In this document: piece after piece, positions 25,574 through 34,258 of the stretch
Position numbering within the stretch: position 1 is the stretch's first letter
Layout: each line of letters opens with the position of its first letter
DNA from: Chlorobiaceae bacterium
GTDB taxonomy: Bacteria > Bacteroidota > Ignavibacteria > UBA10030 > SZUA-254
DNA length: 52,859 nt
Direction: 5' to 3'
NCBI GenBank assembly: GCA_013824245.1
Contig: PNNN01000023.1
Span: 1 to 52,859 of the forward strand
Program-made: the position numbers and the translations under genes
Notes under the pieces: model-generated
The model's input: only the letters and a program-made list of their open reading frames with translations
Told to the model about the DNA's origin: nothing
Database searches by the model: none

Positions 25574-26245
25574 TCAAATATCATCGCCGGCAAATATTGT
25601 GGTAACACCGAGTTTAATAGATTGCTTTAATAACTCGGCGAAATTTTTGACCTTCATCCTCTTCATTAAATTACGCTTATGCGCGCTGACCGTTTTCGTT
25701 GTTATGCTCATCAACGCTCCGATTTCTCTTGAAGACTTTCCTGAGACAAGTAATTTTAGTAAACGACTTTCTTGATCTGTAAGAATGTACAACAACATGT
25801 TTTCGTTTTTATGATTGAATGGTTTTTTGGTAATTGTTTCAACCGCATAAGTGGCAAGCGATTCGTGAATAAAAATATGATTGTCATTAATTATTTTAAC
25901 GGCACGGGCAAGCTCGCTGAACCCACAATCTTTATGCAAGTAACCAACAGCTCCCGCATTGTACATTTTCAAAATTATATTTTTATCGGAATATGATGAA
26001 AGAGCAAGAATTTTCATTTTGGGAAATGACGAAATTATCTTTTTCGTTGTATCGATTCCATTTATACCGGGAAGCGCTACCTCAATTAATATCAGATCGG
26101 GACGAGTTAAAGATGCCAATTTAATTGCCACGGTTCCGCTATCTGCTTCAGCAATCACCTTTATATTACCGGTTTTTTCCAACATCTTCCTGAGACTTTC
26201 TCGGAAGAGTGTATGATCATCGACGAGTAGTACGCGGATAGGCAT
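25574..26245 (-). CDS. NarL/FixJ-type response regulator with Glu at the phosphoacceptor site
   Basis: A 223-residue regulator: receiver domain (about 1-120) and LuxR-type HTH (about 150-212, LTDQESRLLKLLVSGKSSREIGALMSITTKTVSAH). Asp9 and Asp10, the Ser pair in LALSSYSD and the Lys in YLHKD are present. The phosphoacceptor position is Glu55 (LILIEVALPG) instead of Asp. Asp-to-Glu changes often mimic phosphorylation in other regulators, so it may be constitutively active and kinase-independent. It is inserted between dnaB (95 nt) and dxr (73 nt) in a housekeeping operon, and no kinase is adjacent. Promoter-like sequence upstream is weak. Confidence 0.92.
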   Translation of the reverse strand: MPIRVLLVDDHTLFRESLRKMLEKTGNIKVIAEADSGTVAIKLASLTRPDLILIEVALPGINGIDTTKKIISSFPKMKILALSSYSDKNIILKMYNAGAVGYLHKDCGFSELARAVKIINDNHIFIHESLATYAVETITKKPFNHKNENMLLYILTDQESRLLKLLVSGKSSREIGALMSITTKTVSAHKRNLMKRMKVKNFAELLKQSIKLGVTTIFAGDDI

Positions 26246-26340
26246 TGTTAATTCATTAATCTATTTTTTGGAACCTTTGCCAAAGGAATATAAATACAAC
26301 TTCATCAGCTTCCCATCAAATATTTTAGGCAAGCAACCGA

Positions 26341-27792
26341 TTAGAAAGGAGAGTCTTCCGGCATTGGCAATATATTTGTCGGAGCCATCATAAATTCGAG
26401 TTTTTCAAAACTCGCATACTCTTTGTGGAATTGTAACCGAATCATACCGGTTGGTCCGTTTCTTTGCTTTCCTATAATAATTTCGGCGATGCCTTCGGAT
26501 GGAATTGTATTGCCATCATCATCTTTGATTTCGGTGATATTGTACGTTTCCGGTCGGTGAACAAATATTACAACGTCTGCATCCTGTTCAATCGCGCCAG
26601 ATTCGCGCAAATCTGAAAGCATCGGTCGCTTGTCTCCACGCGATTCAACTCCACGATTTAACTGTGAAAGAGCAATAACTGGAACATCGATTTCTTTTGC
26701 AAGCGCTTTCAGAGATCGGGAGATCATTGATATTTCGCGTTCGCGCGATTCAGAATTTTTAGGACCCTGAATTAACTGCAGGTAATCGACTATTATCAAA
26801 CCAATTTCGTGTTCTGCTTTCAACCGTCGTGCTTTAGCTCGCAATTCTAACATTGTGAGTGCTGGTGTATCATCGATAAATATTTTTGCTTCTGCAAGCC
26901 GGCCGACATTGCGGCTAAGATTTTTCCATTTATCTTCATGCAAGCGTCCGGTGCGAAGCTCGTGCGCATTTACTTTGGCTTCGGAAGAAAGCATTCTTAT
27001 GATTAATTGTCGTTCCGACATTTCAATGCTGAATATTGCAACAGCACATCTTTTCTCTTTATGAAGCGCCGCATTCCGCGCTACAGACAATGCAAAGGCA
27101 GTTTTACCCTGACTTGGGCGCCCGGCAACAATTATAAGATCGGATTTTTGAAAGCCGCCGGTTTTTTCATCCAGAGTTGGAAATCCTGAGGGTGCGCCGG
27201 TTATTCCGCTGTGCTTCCCGTGTATTTCTTGCAGCATTTCAAACGTTTCGTGTAAAGCCCGGTTAATCGGAGTGAACGATCGACGCATGCGCTTTTCGGA
27301 TATCTGAAATATTTTCGATTCTGCTTCGTCTAATAACTCGAGTGCATCCTCGGTGTTGCTGTATGCACGAGTCCCGATTTCCGAAGACGCCGAAATCAAA
27401 CTTCTCATTAACGCTTTTTCAAGAACTATTCGTGCATGGTATTCAACGTTCGCCGCAGTCGGAGTATTTAATGTAAGTTCCGTTATGTAAAGAGGATCTT
27501 CGGCATCGTTGAGTTTCCCACGCCTTCGCAACTCTTCAACCACAGTAACGGCATCTATTGGATCACCTTTTTCAAACAGCGCCAACATCGCTTGATAAAT
27601 TTTTTGATGCGTTGGGTTGTAAAAACTTTGATAATCGAGAAGTTCTAAAACTTTCGGAGCGGCATCTTTCTCGATAAGCATTGCTCCAAGAACGGCCTTC
27701 TCAACATCAACCGCTTGCGGCGGTACCCGTCCCGAATAATGCAGGTCGTTCTCAGATAAATTATTTGTCGTTGTCTTTCTTTCTCGCGGCAT
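26341..27792 (-). CDS. dnaB: Replicative DNA helicase
   Basis: A 483-residue DnaB. The N-terminal domain begins PPQAVDVEKAVLGAMLIE, and the RecA-like ATPase carries Walker A AGRPSQGKTAFAL and Walker B LIIVDYLQLI. The arginine-finger region is near KQRNGPTG, and LSQLNRGVESR is the H3-type motif. It unwinds DNA ahead of the replisome as a hexamer. No intein is present. It lies 2 nt downstream of the uracil-DNA glycosylase gene, so both are probably co-transcribed; the gap to the regulator gene is 95 nt. Confidence 0.99.
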   Translation of the reverse strand: MPRERKTTTNNLSENDLHYSGRVPPQAVDVEKAVLGAMLIEKDAAPKVLELLDYQSFYNPTHQKIYQAMLALFEKGDPIDAVTVVEELRRRGKLNDAEDPLYITELTLNTPTAANVEYHARIVLEKALMRSLISASSEIGTRAYSNTEDALELLDEAESKIFQISEKRMRRSFTPINRALHETFEMLQEIHGKHSGITGAPSGFPTLDEKTGGFQKSDLIIVAGRPSQGKTAFALSVARNAALHKEKRCAVAIFSIEMSERQLIIRMLSSEAKVNAHELRTGRLHEDKWKNLSRNVGRLAEAKIFIDDTPALTMLELRAKARRLKAEHEIGLIIVDYLQLIQGPKNSESREREISMISRSLKALAKEIDVPVIALSQLNRGVESRGDKRPMLSDLRESGAIEQDADVVIFVHRPETYNITEIKDDDGNTIPSEGIAEIIIGKQRNGPTGMIRLQFHKEYASFEKLEFMMAPTNILPMPEDSPF

Positions 27793-27794
27793 GA

Positions 27795-28517
27795 TTATCG
27801 TTGAATAATTTTATTGTACTCATCACGGAACATTTTCATATCTTCCCATGCAGGGCGTTTCCAGTTCGGATTTCGCAAAAGCGCCGCCGGGTGATATGTT
27901 ACAATCAATTTTGTTCCTCTGTAATCGTGAATTTTTTCCCGCATTGAACCTAACGTGCCGTTTGTTTGAAGGAGCCATTGTGCGGCAATTCTGCCTAAAC
28001 AGATTATAAATTTCGGTTGAATCAAAGAGATCTGTTTATAAAGATACGGAGTGCAAAGCTCCATTTCAGTTGGCTCGGGATCCCGATTGTTGGGCGGACG
28101 GCATTTTAGTATGTTGCAGATGTAAACATCTTCTCGTTTCAATTCAACCGCCGCAAGAATTTTATTAAGCAACTGGCCAGCTCTGCCGACAAACGGTTCT
28201 CCCTGAGCATCCTCATCAGCACCGGGAGCTTCACCAACAAACATTACATCAGCGTTTGGATTGCCGACACCAAAAACAAAATTCGTGCGTGTTTTTCCAA
28301 GTCCGCACTTCAAGCAGTTGTTGATCGATTTATCAAGATCAACTAAATTTCCTGTCTCGGTCCACGGCTCATCGGTTGGCATCGAGATTTCATGAGCATC
28401 ATTTGATTTCTTTTTCACATCGGTCTCAGTATAAATAATATTCCCGAACAAATCTTTTTGTTGCAAAAAATAACGCTTCGTATTGTCCAACAATTCGCGG
28501 ATTTCGTCCTGCTTCAT
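27795..28517 (-). CDS. udg: Family 4 uracil-DNA glycosylase
   Basis: ATG at 28517 chosen (240 residues); a TTG two codons earlier is less likely. The family 4/5 signature is [23 protein letters not shown], with four Fe-S cysteines: CLKC near residue 72, [10 protein letters not shown] near 150 and the Cys in CTPYL near 165. The C-terminal motif [11 protein letters not shown] carries the active-site His. It removes uracil from DNA. An N-terminal extension of about 65 residues, without homology that I can name, precedes the domain, as in related Bacteroidota/Chlorobi forms. Located 9 nt after coaBC and 2 nt before dnaB. Confidence 0.95.
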   Translation of the reverse strand: MKQDEIRELLDNTKRYFLQQKDLFGNIIYTETDVKKKSNDAHEISMPTDEPWTETGNLVDLDKSINNCLKCGLGKTRTNFVFGVGNPNADVMFVGEAPGADEDAQGEPFVGRAGQLLNKILAAVELKREDVYICNILKCRPPNNRDPEPTEMELCTPYLYKQISLIQPKFIICLGRIAAQWLLQTNGTLGSMREKIHDYRGTKLIVTYHPAALLRNPNWKRPAWEDMKMFRDEYNKIIQR

Positions 28518-28526
28518 ATTCAATCA

Positions 28527-29744
28527 TTATCCGATAAGTTTGGAAATTCGTTGCAGAATTTGATGTGCGAGTTGATATTTCGACATCTTAGGAAGTTTTT
28601 CAACATTTCCCTTTTGGGGAATGAAGATCGCGATATTCGTCTCAACATCAAAACCGGCTCCATCCTCCGTTGGGTTATTGAGAACAATTGCATCAAGATT
28701 TTTGTCGTATAATTTCATTTTCGCGTTTTTAATTTCATTCTCAGTTTCTACGGCAAATCCAACAAGAACGGTTTTGCCCTTTTTTATGCCAAGCTCTTTA
28801 AGGATATCTTTTGTCGGTTTCAATTGTATTATGAATTGATTTTTATCCTGAAGATTTTTTTTAATTTTCTGATTATAGAATTTGACGGGTGTATAATCAG
28901 CAACTGCCGCCGCCATTATTATGCTATCCTTGTTATGCTTATTTTTCATCACCGCATTATACATTTGTGCCGCGGTTACAACATCGATTCGTTTTACCAG
29001 CCGCGGTGTGGTGAGATGTGTTTTACCGGTTACAAGCGTTACTTCGGCACCGCGATGAACTGCCGCCGCCGCAAGCGCAAATCCCATTTTCCCAGAAGAT
29101 CTGTTGCCAATAAAACGTACAGGATCTATCGGTTCATAAGTTGGTCCGGCAGTAATAAGAATTTTTTTACCAATTAAATCCCGATTTGTTTCTGCAAGCA
29201 AATTTTCAATTGACTGTTGAATCTTTGGTAGGTCCGGTAATCGACCTGCACCGGTTAAACCGCTTGCAAGCTCTCCTTCTGCAGGTTGGAGAATGTGATA
29301 ACCAAGCTGCTGAAGCTGTGAAATGTTGGATTGGGTAATTGGATGATTCCACATGTCAACATCCATCGAAGGAGAAAGCATCACAGGACCGCGCATAGCG
29401 AGTGCAAGTGTTGTTACGGAATTGTCGGCTATACCATATGAAAGTTTTGCAATCGTGTTTGCCGTTGCCGGGGCAATCAACATTACATCTGCCCACTGTG
29501 CAAGATCAATGTGCCAGGTACTTGCCTGCAGTATGCTTTCGGTCAACCTTGGAAAACTTCCAACAACAACTTCGTTTTGCGTAAGGGTAGAAAGTGTTAG
29601 CGCTGTAACAAACTCTGTTGCCGAGTCTGTCATGACAACTTTAATTTCTGCGCCGTTTTTTTTAAAGTCTCTCACAAGCTGTGGAATTTTATATGCGGCG
29701 ATCCCGCCTGTTACTCCGATCAATATTTTTTTATTCCGCAACAC
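28527..29744 (-). CDS. coaBC: Bifunctional phosphopantothenoylcysteine decarboxylase / phosphopantothenate-cysteine ligase
   Basis: A 405-residue CoaBC with a GTG start. The flavin-binding CoaC half has GVTGGIAAYK and the active-site His78 (TWHIDLAQWAD). The substrate-recognition motif reads PSMDVDMW (Asp128 for the usual Asn), and the flap ELASGLTG has Ser161 where the classical ACG cysteine sits. The CoaB half has TAGPTYEPIDPVRFIGNRSSGKMG and the VGFAVETEN clamp. It makes 4-phosphopantetheine for coenzyme A. I recall the MDxDM/ASG variant from Bacteroidota/Chlorobi enzymes, so this is probably lineage-specific, not a defect. Lies 15 nt after rpoZ. Confidence 0.97.
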   Translation of the reverse strand: MLRNKKILIGVTGGIAAYKIPQLVRDFKKNGAEIKVVMTDSATEFVTALTLSTLTQNEVVVGSFPRLTESILQASTWHIDLAQWADVMLIAPATANTIAKLSYGIADNSVTTLALAMRGPVMLSPSMDVDMWNHPITQSNISQLQQLGYHILQPAEGELASGLTGAGRLPDLPKIQQSIENLLAETNRDLIGKKILITAGPTYEPIDPVRFIGNRSSGKMGFALAAAAVHRGAEVTLVTGKTHLTTPRLVKRIDVVTAAQMYNAVMKNKHNKDSIIMAAAVADYTPVKFYNQKIKKNLQDKNQFIIQLKPTKDILKELGIKKGKTVLVGFAVETENEIKNAKMKLYDKNLDAIVLNNPTEDGAGFDVETNIAIFIPQKGNVEKLPKMSKYQLAHQILQRISKLIG

Positions 29745-29759
29745 TTGAAGAATATTCTA

Positions 29760-30080
29760 TCAAACAGGAGTGGTTTGCTCGTCGTCTTTGTAACGATGCA
29801 CGAGATGTTTCTCCATTAATTCTTGAATTGCCATTTCAGTCGGTTTTGGGCGTTTTTCAAATTCCTGCGCAATAAGAATCTGGTCCGGGTTGGTTTGCGG
29901 TTGATCGGTTTCTTCTTCCGGCTCGAATACTTTTGTCTGAAGCATTTCGATACGCTGATTGAACTCGATCTTCACCTCTTCGTTTATCTGCCTTGCACGC
30001 TTAAGAAGAACAACGATTGCTTCGTACACGTTTTCTGCTTGGTTGCTTAATTTTTCTATGTCTAATGGTTTAATTGGCAT
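29760..30080 (-). CDS. rpoZ: RNA polymerase omega subunit (RpoZ/K-like)
   Basis: A 106-residue protein with LDIEKLSNQAENVYEAIVVLLKRARQIN, the omega signature of Bacteroidota/Chlorobi type (helix 1 followed by A..RA.). The C-terminal half is acidic and longer than in E. coli. Omega assists assembly of the beta-prime subunit. Context supports it strongly: gmk-rpoZ-coaBC is a conserved cluster. GAGGAAAAC stands before the ATG. Confidence 0.9.
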   Translation of the reverse strand: MPIKPLDIEKLSNQAENVYEAIVVLLKRARQINEEVKIEFNQRIEMLQTKVFEPEEETDQPQTNPDQILIAQEFEKRPKPTEMAIQELMEKHLVHRYKDDEQTTPV

Positions 30081-30120
30081 TACTGTTTTCCTCTATTTTT
30101 ATATTTTATGATTTTCCGTC

Positions 30121-30699
30121 TTAATTATTAAATATCCCGATTTCTTTTTGAATAATTACACTAACTTCTTCAATCGCTTTTTCAAGCGAATCATTTATGA
30201 CCCGATAATCAAAATCCGGTGCGAATGACATTTCCATCTTAACACGTTCCATTCTTCGCTTGAATGTTTCCTCCGATTCTGTTTTCCGATTCCGCAAACG
30301 ATCTATAAGTTTTTCGATGCTTGGCGGTATTATAAAAATCAGTTTTGCATTGTTGCTGTACCTATTTTTTATCGACAGGGCGCCTTTAACATCTACATCG
30401 AATAGAATTGATTTTCCAACTGCGAACGCTTTATCGACTTCGCTTTTTAAAGAGCCGTAATAATCACCGTAAATTTCTTCCCATTCTATCAATTCACCTT
30501 GTTTGATTTTCTCTTCGAACTCGGCGCGTTGAATAAAATAATAATCTTTCGCATTCGTTTCAGCCGATCTCATTTCTCGCGTTGTTGCTGAAATAGAAAA
30601 AACGATGTTCGAAAATTTTTGCAAAATTGACTTGGCAATCGTTGTTTTGCCGCAACCGCTTGGTCCGGCAAGAACAAATAATTTCAGTTGATTGTTCAT
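30121..30699 (-). CDS. gmk: Guanylate kinase
   Basis: A 192-residue guanylate kinase. P-loop GPSGCGKTT is near the start, with SATTREMR and the LIEWEEIYGDYYGS GMP-binding segment, then DVKGALSIK and a RNRKTESEETFKRRM lid. It phosphorylates GMP to GDP in the cytosol. Length is normal. It lies 26 nt after yicC and 40 nt before rpoZ. Confidence 0.98.
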   Translation of the reverse strand: MNNQLKLFVLAGPSGCGKTTIAKSILQKFSNIVFSISATTREMRSAETNAKDYYFIQRAEFEEKIKQGELIEWEEIYGDYYGSLKSEVDKAFAVGKSILFDVDVKGALSIKNRYSNNAKLIFIIPPSIEKLIDRLRNRKTESEETFKRRMERVKMEMSFAPDFDYRVINDSLEKAIEEVSVIIQKEIGIFNN

Positions 30700-30725
30700 T
30701 TAATTTATATTTCAACAATCGAAGA

Positions 30726-31607
30726 TTACTCGATATTCTGTAACTGCTCGCGAATTTTCTCAAGCTCTTCTTTTATTCCCACCACGCGATGGGCAATTTC
30801 AGAACTACCTGCTTTAGAACCAATAGTATTTGCTTCCCTGTTCATCTCCTGCACAAGGAAATTTAATTTTCTTCCAACAGCTTCATCTGAGTTAAGGACA
30901 TCCAGAAAATATTTATTGTGGCTCTGAAATCTGACGGTTTCTTCCGTTATATCTAATTTATCTACAAGAAGAGCAAATTCGGTTTCGAGACGCTTCATAT
31001 CAATTATTGCCGGGTCAACAGAAAGTTCTTTAACACGTTGTTCGAGATTCATCCGCGCCACGGGCAGCCATTCCAGCGCAAGCCGTTCAATATCTGCAAG
31101 AGCAACTTCGATAGCGCGAATACGCATGATGAGATCTTTCATAAGCTCCGATCCTTCGCGCTTTCGCATCACGGCTGCCTCATCCAGTGCAAGAAAAAGA
31201 GCTTTCTTCACGAGCGCCCACTCGTTTTCATCTCCTTTTTCAAAATCGCTGACTTCAATAATATCCTGGAATTGCAACAGGTGGCTCAGCGTTATCTTCT
31301 CTCGAAGTTTAACAGCTTTCCGAAGATCGGTTAATAACCGGAAATATGATTTTGCGGCTGTTGAATTTATTTTTAGAGGAATCTCGTTTGCGTTTTCATG
31401 CGTGATGCTCAATGCGACATTCATTTTACCGCGACTAAAACGCTTTCGGATAATCTCTCTAACCTCTCCCTCGCGTAAAGTCATCGTGCGCGGAAGACGA
31501 GCCGAGACCTCAAAGTATCTGTTATTTACCGAGCGTAATTCGGCAACAGCAGTATTTTTTCCTTCTGTTACTTCGCCCCTTCCATACCCTGTCATGCTTG
31601 AAATCAT
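30726..31607 (-). CDS. yicC: YicC-family endoribonuclease
   Basis: A 293-residue YicC/YloC protein with the characteristic start MISSMTGYGRGEV, the N-terminal RSVNNRYFEVSARLP segment and the C-terminal DUF1732 motif (FLVQEMNREANTIGSKAGS). Family members are single-strand RNA endonucleases. It is first gene of the long minus-strand operon; a promoter is found 36-64 nt upstream. The yicC-gmk-rpoZ-coaBC order is widely conserved. Confidence 0.96.
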   Translation of the reverse strand: MISSMTGYGRGEVTEGKNTAVAELRSVNNRYFEVSARLPRTMTLREGEVREIIRKRFSRGKMNVALSITHENANEIPLKINSTAAKSYFRLLTDLRKAVKLREKITLSHLLQFQDIIEVSDFEKGDENEWALVKKALFLALDEAAVMRKREGSELMKDLIMRIRAIEVALADIERLALEWLPVARMNLEQRVKELSVDPAIIDMKRLETEFALLVDKLDITEETVRFQSHNKYFLDVLNSDEAVGRKLNFLVQEMNREANTIGSKAGSSEIAHRVVGIKEELEKIREQLQNIE

Positions 31608-31642
31608 TAAAAATCGTCCACTTTTTGATAAATTGCCATACT

Positions 31643-31671
31643 AAGGTACGAAATATTCTCTCGTACGTCAA
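31643..31671 (-). promoter_or_regulatory. Promoter of the yicC-gmk-rpoZ-coaBC operon
   Basis: On the minus strand: TTGACG (31671-31666), 17 bp, TACCTT (31648-31643). Confidence 0.55.
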
Positions 31672-31728
31672 GGAAAACCTTTCCACAATATTTGCACCTC
31701 TTTATCGACATTTTTGCTGCATAAATCT

Positions 31729-31756
31729 TTGAGAATGAAACCGATTTCAATATATT
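31729..31756 (+). promoter_or_regulatory. Promoter of rqcH
   Basis: TTGAGA (31729-31734), 16 bp, TATATT (31751-31756), 24 nt before the ATG at 31781. It diverges from the yicC promoter. Confidence 0.45.
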
Positions 31757-31780
31757 GTTGATAATTATTTAATCATCAAA

Positions 31781-33445
31781 ATGCCGGTTCACTATTTCAC
31801 ACTAAAATCATTATCAAACGAATTCCGTACTTTGTTAAAAGGTTCGGTTGTCAGCACAGTTTTTACTCAACAAAAAAATGAGCTGTTAATCGGAGTGAGT
31901 AAAATTGGAGACGCTCAATCACCGGACAACGAGATAACAGTTTGCGTTTCGGTTGCCCCTCGAAATAATTACATGTTTTATAAGATGGGTATATCGCGAG
32001 CCAAAAAGAACTCGGTAGAATTATTCACTGATGCTATTGGCTCTGTTATCAACGACATATCGGTTCACCCATCAGATCGTTCTGTTTTTATAACTCTTGA
32101 TTCTTCCAAACAATTTGTGATTCAGTTATATAATACTGCGGTAAGCAATGTTTTTCTAATCAACAGAGACATGAAGATAATTGAATCGTTCAAACTGGAT
32201 CAAAAATTTATGGGTGCTCTTTTACAGATTGCACCTGCCGGCATGAATCCGGAATACAATTTCCATCATAAACTTATTCCGCTCGGGAAACTTTTAATTG
32301 CCGCTTCGATGAAAAAAATATTTCCGATTCTCGGCAATAAATATATCGAAGAGATTTTATTCAGATCTTCGGTTGATTGCAATTCAACAACCGATCTCTT
32401 ATCGGAAAACGAAGTCAATAGAATTTTCGAAGAGACAAAAATCCTATTCCGATCCCCGAACAATCCATCTCCGCATTTATATGAAACTCCGAACGGCGAT
32501 AGATTGATATCGGTTACAGAACTTCATCATCTCCATGCACCTACTCAAACAATCTTCCCAACTATGAATGATGCGGTAAAAAAATGTATTTCTGCAGTTT
32601 CGCGCAAAGCCGGGTTCGAATCTGAAAAAGAAAAATATTTGAATAAACTTCGAACAATTTTGCAACAGAACGAGCGATCAATTCAGAACGCGGCAGCTCA
32701 AGTGAAAATTGACACATCCCAAATGGAAAAAATTGGAAATATTTTACTTTCAAATCTTCATCAAATTAAAAAGGGGATGAAAAACATCATCCTCGAAGAT
32801 ATTTATAGCAACGGTAACTCAATCGAGATCGCTCTTGATCCAGCATTAACGCCATCTCAGAATGCCGCGAACTATTTTGAAAAGGGAAAGCGATCTGAGA
32901 TCAGGCGAATCGAATCGGTGCGGCGGGTAAAGGAATTAAAAATCCGAATCGATACTATAAAGCCGATGATAGAAGATTTGGAAAATATTTATTCTTCAGA
33001 AGAAATTAACGGCTTTCAAAAAAAATATTATTCAGAGTTAAAGTCGATGAACATCACCATCAATAAAAAAGAGGAAGAGGAAAAACCTCCGTTTAGAATA
33101 TTTACAGTTGCAGGCGGCTTTGAAGTGTGGGTTGGAAAGAGCAGTGCTAATAATGATTTGCTGACGACCAGATATTGCAAACCGCACGATTTATGGTTTC
33201 ATGCACGAGGTGCCGGCGGTTCGCATACCGTTTTGAAAGTTCCTCGTGGAACCGAGAATATTCCACGCGAATCTATAAAACAAGCGGCAAGCATTGCTGC
33301 ATATTACAGCAAAATGCGGAAAGCCTCTAACGTTCCGGTAGCTTACTGTGAACGAAAATATGTCAGAAAACCGAAAGGAGTTGCCGAAGGAACCGTTTAT
33401 CTTGAGCGGGAAGAAGTGATATTTGTTCCTCCCAAGCTTCCTTGA
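31781..33445 (+). CDS. rqcH: NFACT-family ribosome quality control protein
   Basis: A 554-residue NFACT protein: NFACT-N (about 1-190), helix-hairpin and coiled-coil region (about 260-420) and C-terminal NFACT-R (DUF814; about 440-550, with HDLWFHARGAGGSHTVL and PVAYCERKYVRKPKG). The Asp-Arg pair at 99-100 (PSDRSVFITL) corresponds to the D97-R98 pair of Bacillus RqcH, which is needed to recruit alanyl-tRNA, so alanine tailing of stalled nascent chains on 50S subunits is likely. Some homologues of this family are called FbpA or Fib-binding proteins. It diverges from yicC. Confidence 0.93.
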   Translation: MPVHYFTLKSLSNEFRTLLKGSVVSTVFTQQKNELLIGVSKIGDAQSPDNEITVCVSVAPRNNYMFYKMGISRAKKNSVELFTDAIGSVINDISVHPSDRSVFITLDSSKQFVIQLYNTAVSNVFLINRDMKIIESFKLDQKFMGALLQIAPAGMNPEYNFHHKLIPLGKLLIAASMKKIFPILGNKYIEEILFRSSVDCNSTTDLLSENEVNRIFEETKILFRSPNNPSPHLYETPNGDRLISVTELHHLHAPTQTIFPTMNDAVKKCISAVSRKAGFESEKEKYLNKLRTILQQNERSIQNAAAQVKIDTSQMEKIGNILLSNLHQIKKGMKNIILEDIYSNGNSIEIALDPALTPSQNAANYFEKGKRSEIRRIESVRRVKELKIRIDTIKPMIEDLENIYSSEEINGFQKKYYSELKSMNITINKKEEEEKPPFRIFTVAGGFEVWVGKSSANNDLLTTRYCKPHDLWFHARGAGGSHTVLKVPRGTENIPRESIKQAASIAAYYSKMRKASNVPVAYCERKYVRKPKGVAEGTVYLEREEVIFVPPKLP

Positions 33446-33470
33446 AAATTCCAAAAATTCTTCGTATACT
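33442..33470 (+). promoter_or_regulatory. Promoter of a barrel gene, overlapping the rqcH stop
   Basis: TTGAAA (33442-33447) overlaps the rqcH stop codon; 17 bp spacer; TATACT (33465-33470). It lies 51 nt before the ATG at 33522. Confidence 0.5.
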
Positions 33471-33521
33471 CAATACAATCTTCACCGTATTATTCACAAC
33501 CCACGCACGAAAGGAATCTTT

Positions 33522-34172
33522 ATGAAGTTTGTTTACTTGTTCGTTTCACTACTGCTTTTTTCTGCAACTTTAATCTGTCAAACAGATTCAGCGGCATCAA
33601 ACGAAACAAGTCCCCCGCCGGATCAGGAAATTTATCTATCGGGCGGATTGGCTTATACTTATTTACCGTACGAATTTTCGAAGTACTGGAATCCCGGAAT
33701 GAACGCAGGCGTTGGATATGGTTTATCGTTTACCCCCGGCGATTACGGCTACAGTTCAATAATGTTTCTTGCAGAATACGCAAACTTTGGATTAAAGGAA
33801 TCGGCGTTTCGGGAAGGTATGAATATAACTAATACTGCAAAAATTATTTCCGGTGGAAAGACACAATCTTTTACCGTTACTGCAAATTACAAAGGAACAT
33901 TAACCACTTCAAAAACCAGCATCGCGCCTTATTTTACCATCGGCATCGGATATATGTTATTTCAATCCGACAGTGTGCTGGTTGATAATGTTGGTACTTT
34001 ATCGATCGAGGGAGAAGCGATATCAACAATTACATGGTCTTTCGGGGTGGGTGTGGATATTCCGGTAAACGAAATGTTCGCCGGTTATGTTCAGGCAAAA
34101 TCTGTCATAGGCGCGTTTGATAGACCTCGACAATATTTTCCGATTACGGCAGGATTGCGATTGCGATTTTAA
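33522..34172 (+). CDS. Small outer-membrane beta-barrel protein
   Basis: Start set at the ATG at 33522 because AAGGAA lies 6 nt upstream; an open frame extends further back but crosses the promoter. The 216-residue product has a signal peptide (LLLFSATLICQ), then EIYLSGGLAYTYLP and repeated amphipathic strands, ending AGLRLRF with a C-terminal aromatic, a typical barrel signature. It resembles in layout the barrel gene at 5990, though not closely in sequence. Function unknown. A terminator follows. Confidence 0.75.
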   Translation: MKFVYLFVSLLLFSATLICQTDSAASNETSPPPDQEIYLSGGLAYTYLPYEFSKYWNPGMNAGVGYGLSFTPGDYGYSSIMFLAEYANFGLKESAFREGMNITNTAKIISGGKTQSFTVTANYKGTLTTSKTSIAPYFTIGIGYMLFQSDSVLVDNVGTLSIEGEAISTITWSFGVGVDIPVNEMFAGYVQAKSVIGAFDRPRQYFPITAGLRLRF

Positions 34173-34204
34173 CCTGGCTGCTTTTATATAATTGAAGTTA
34201 ACAG

Positions 34205-34236
34205 AGTGCGGTGAAATATTTTCATCGCACTTTTTA
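34205..34236 (+). terminator. Rho-independent terminator
   Basis: A 12-bp stem AGTGCGGTGAAA / TTTCATCGCACT (34205-34216 with 34220-34231, one G-U) with a 3-nt loop and a T-rich tail. It ends the barrel gene transcript just before sixA. Confidence 0.93.
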
Positions 34237-34258
34237 TTTATATTGATTATAAAGAAAT

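Noticed and set aside
26260-26300. CCTTTG/CAAAGG palindrome between dnaB and the response-regulator gene as a terminator
   Set aside because: On the coding (minus) strand it is not followed by a T tract, and the stem is short, so I do not call it.
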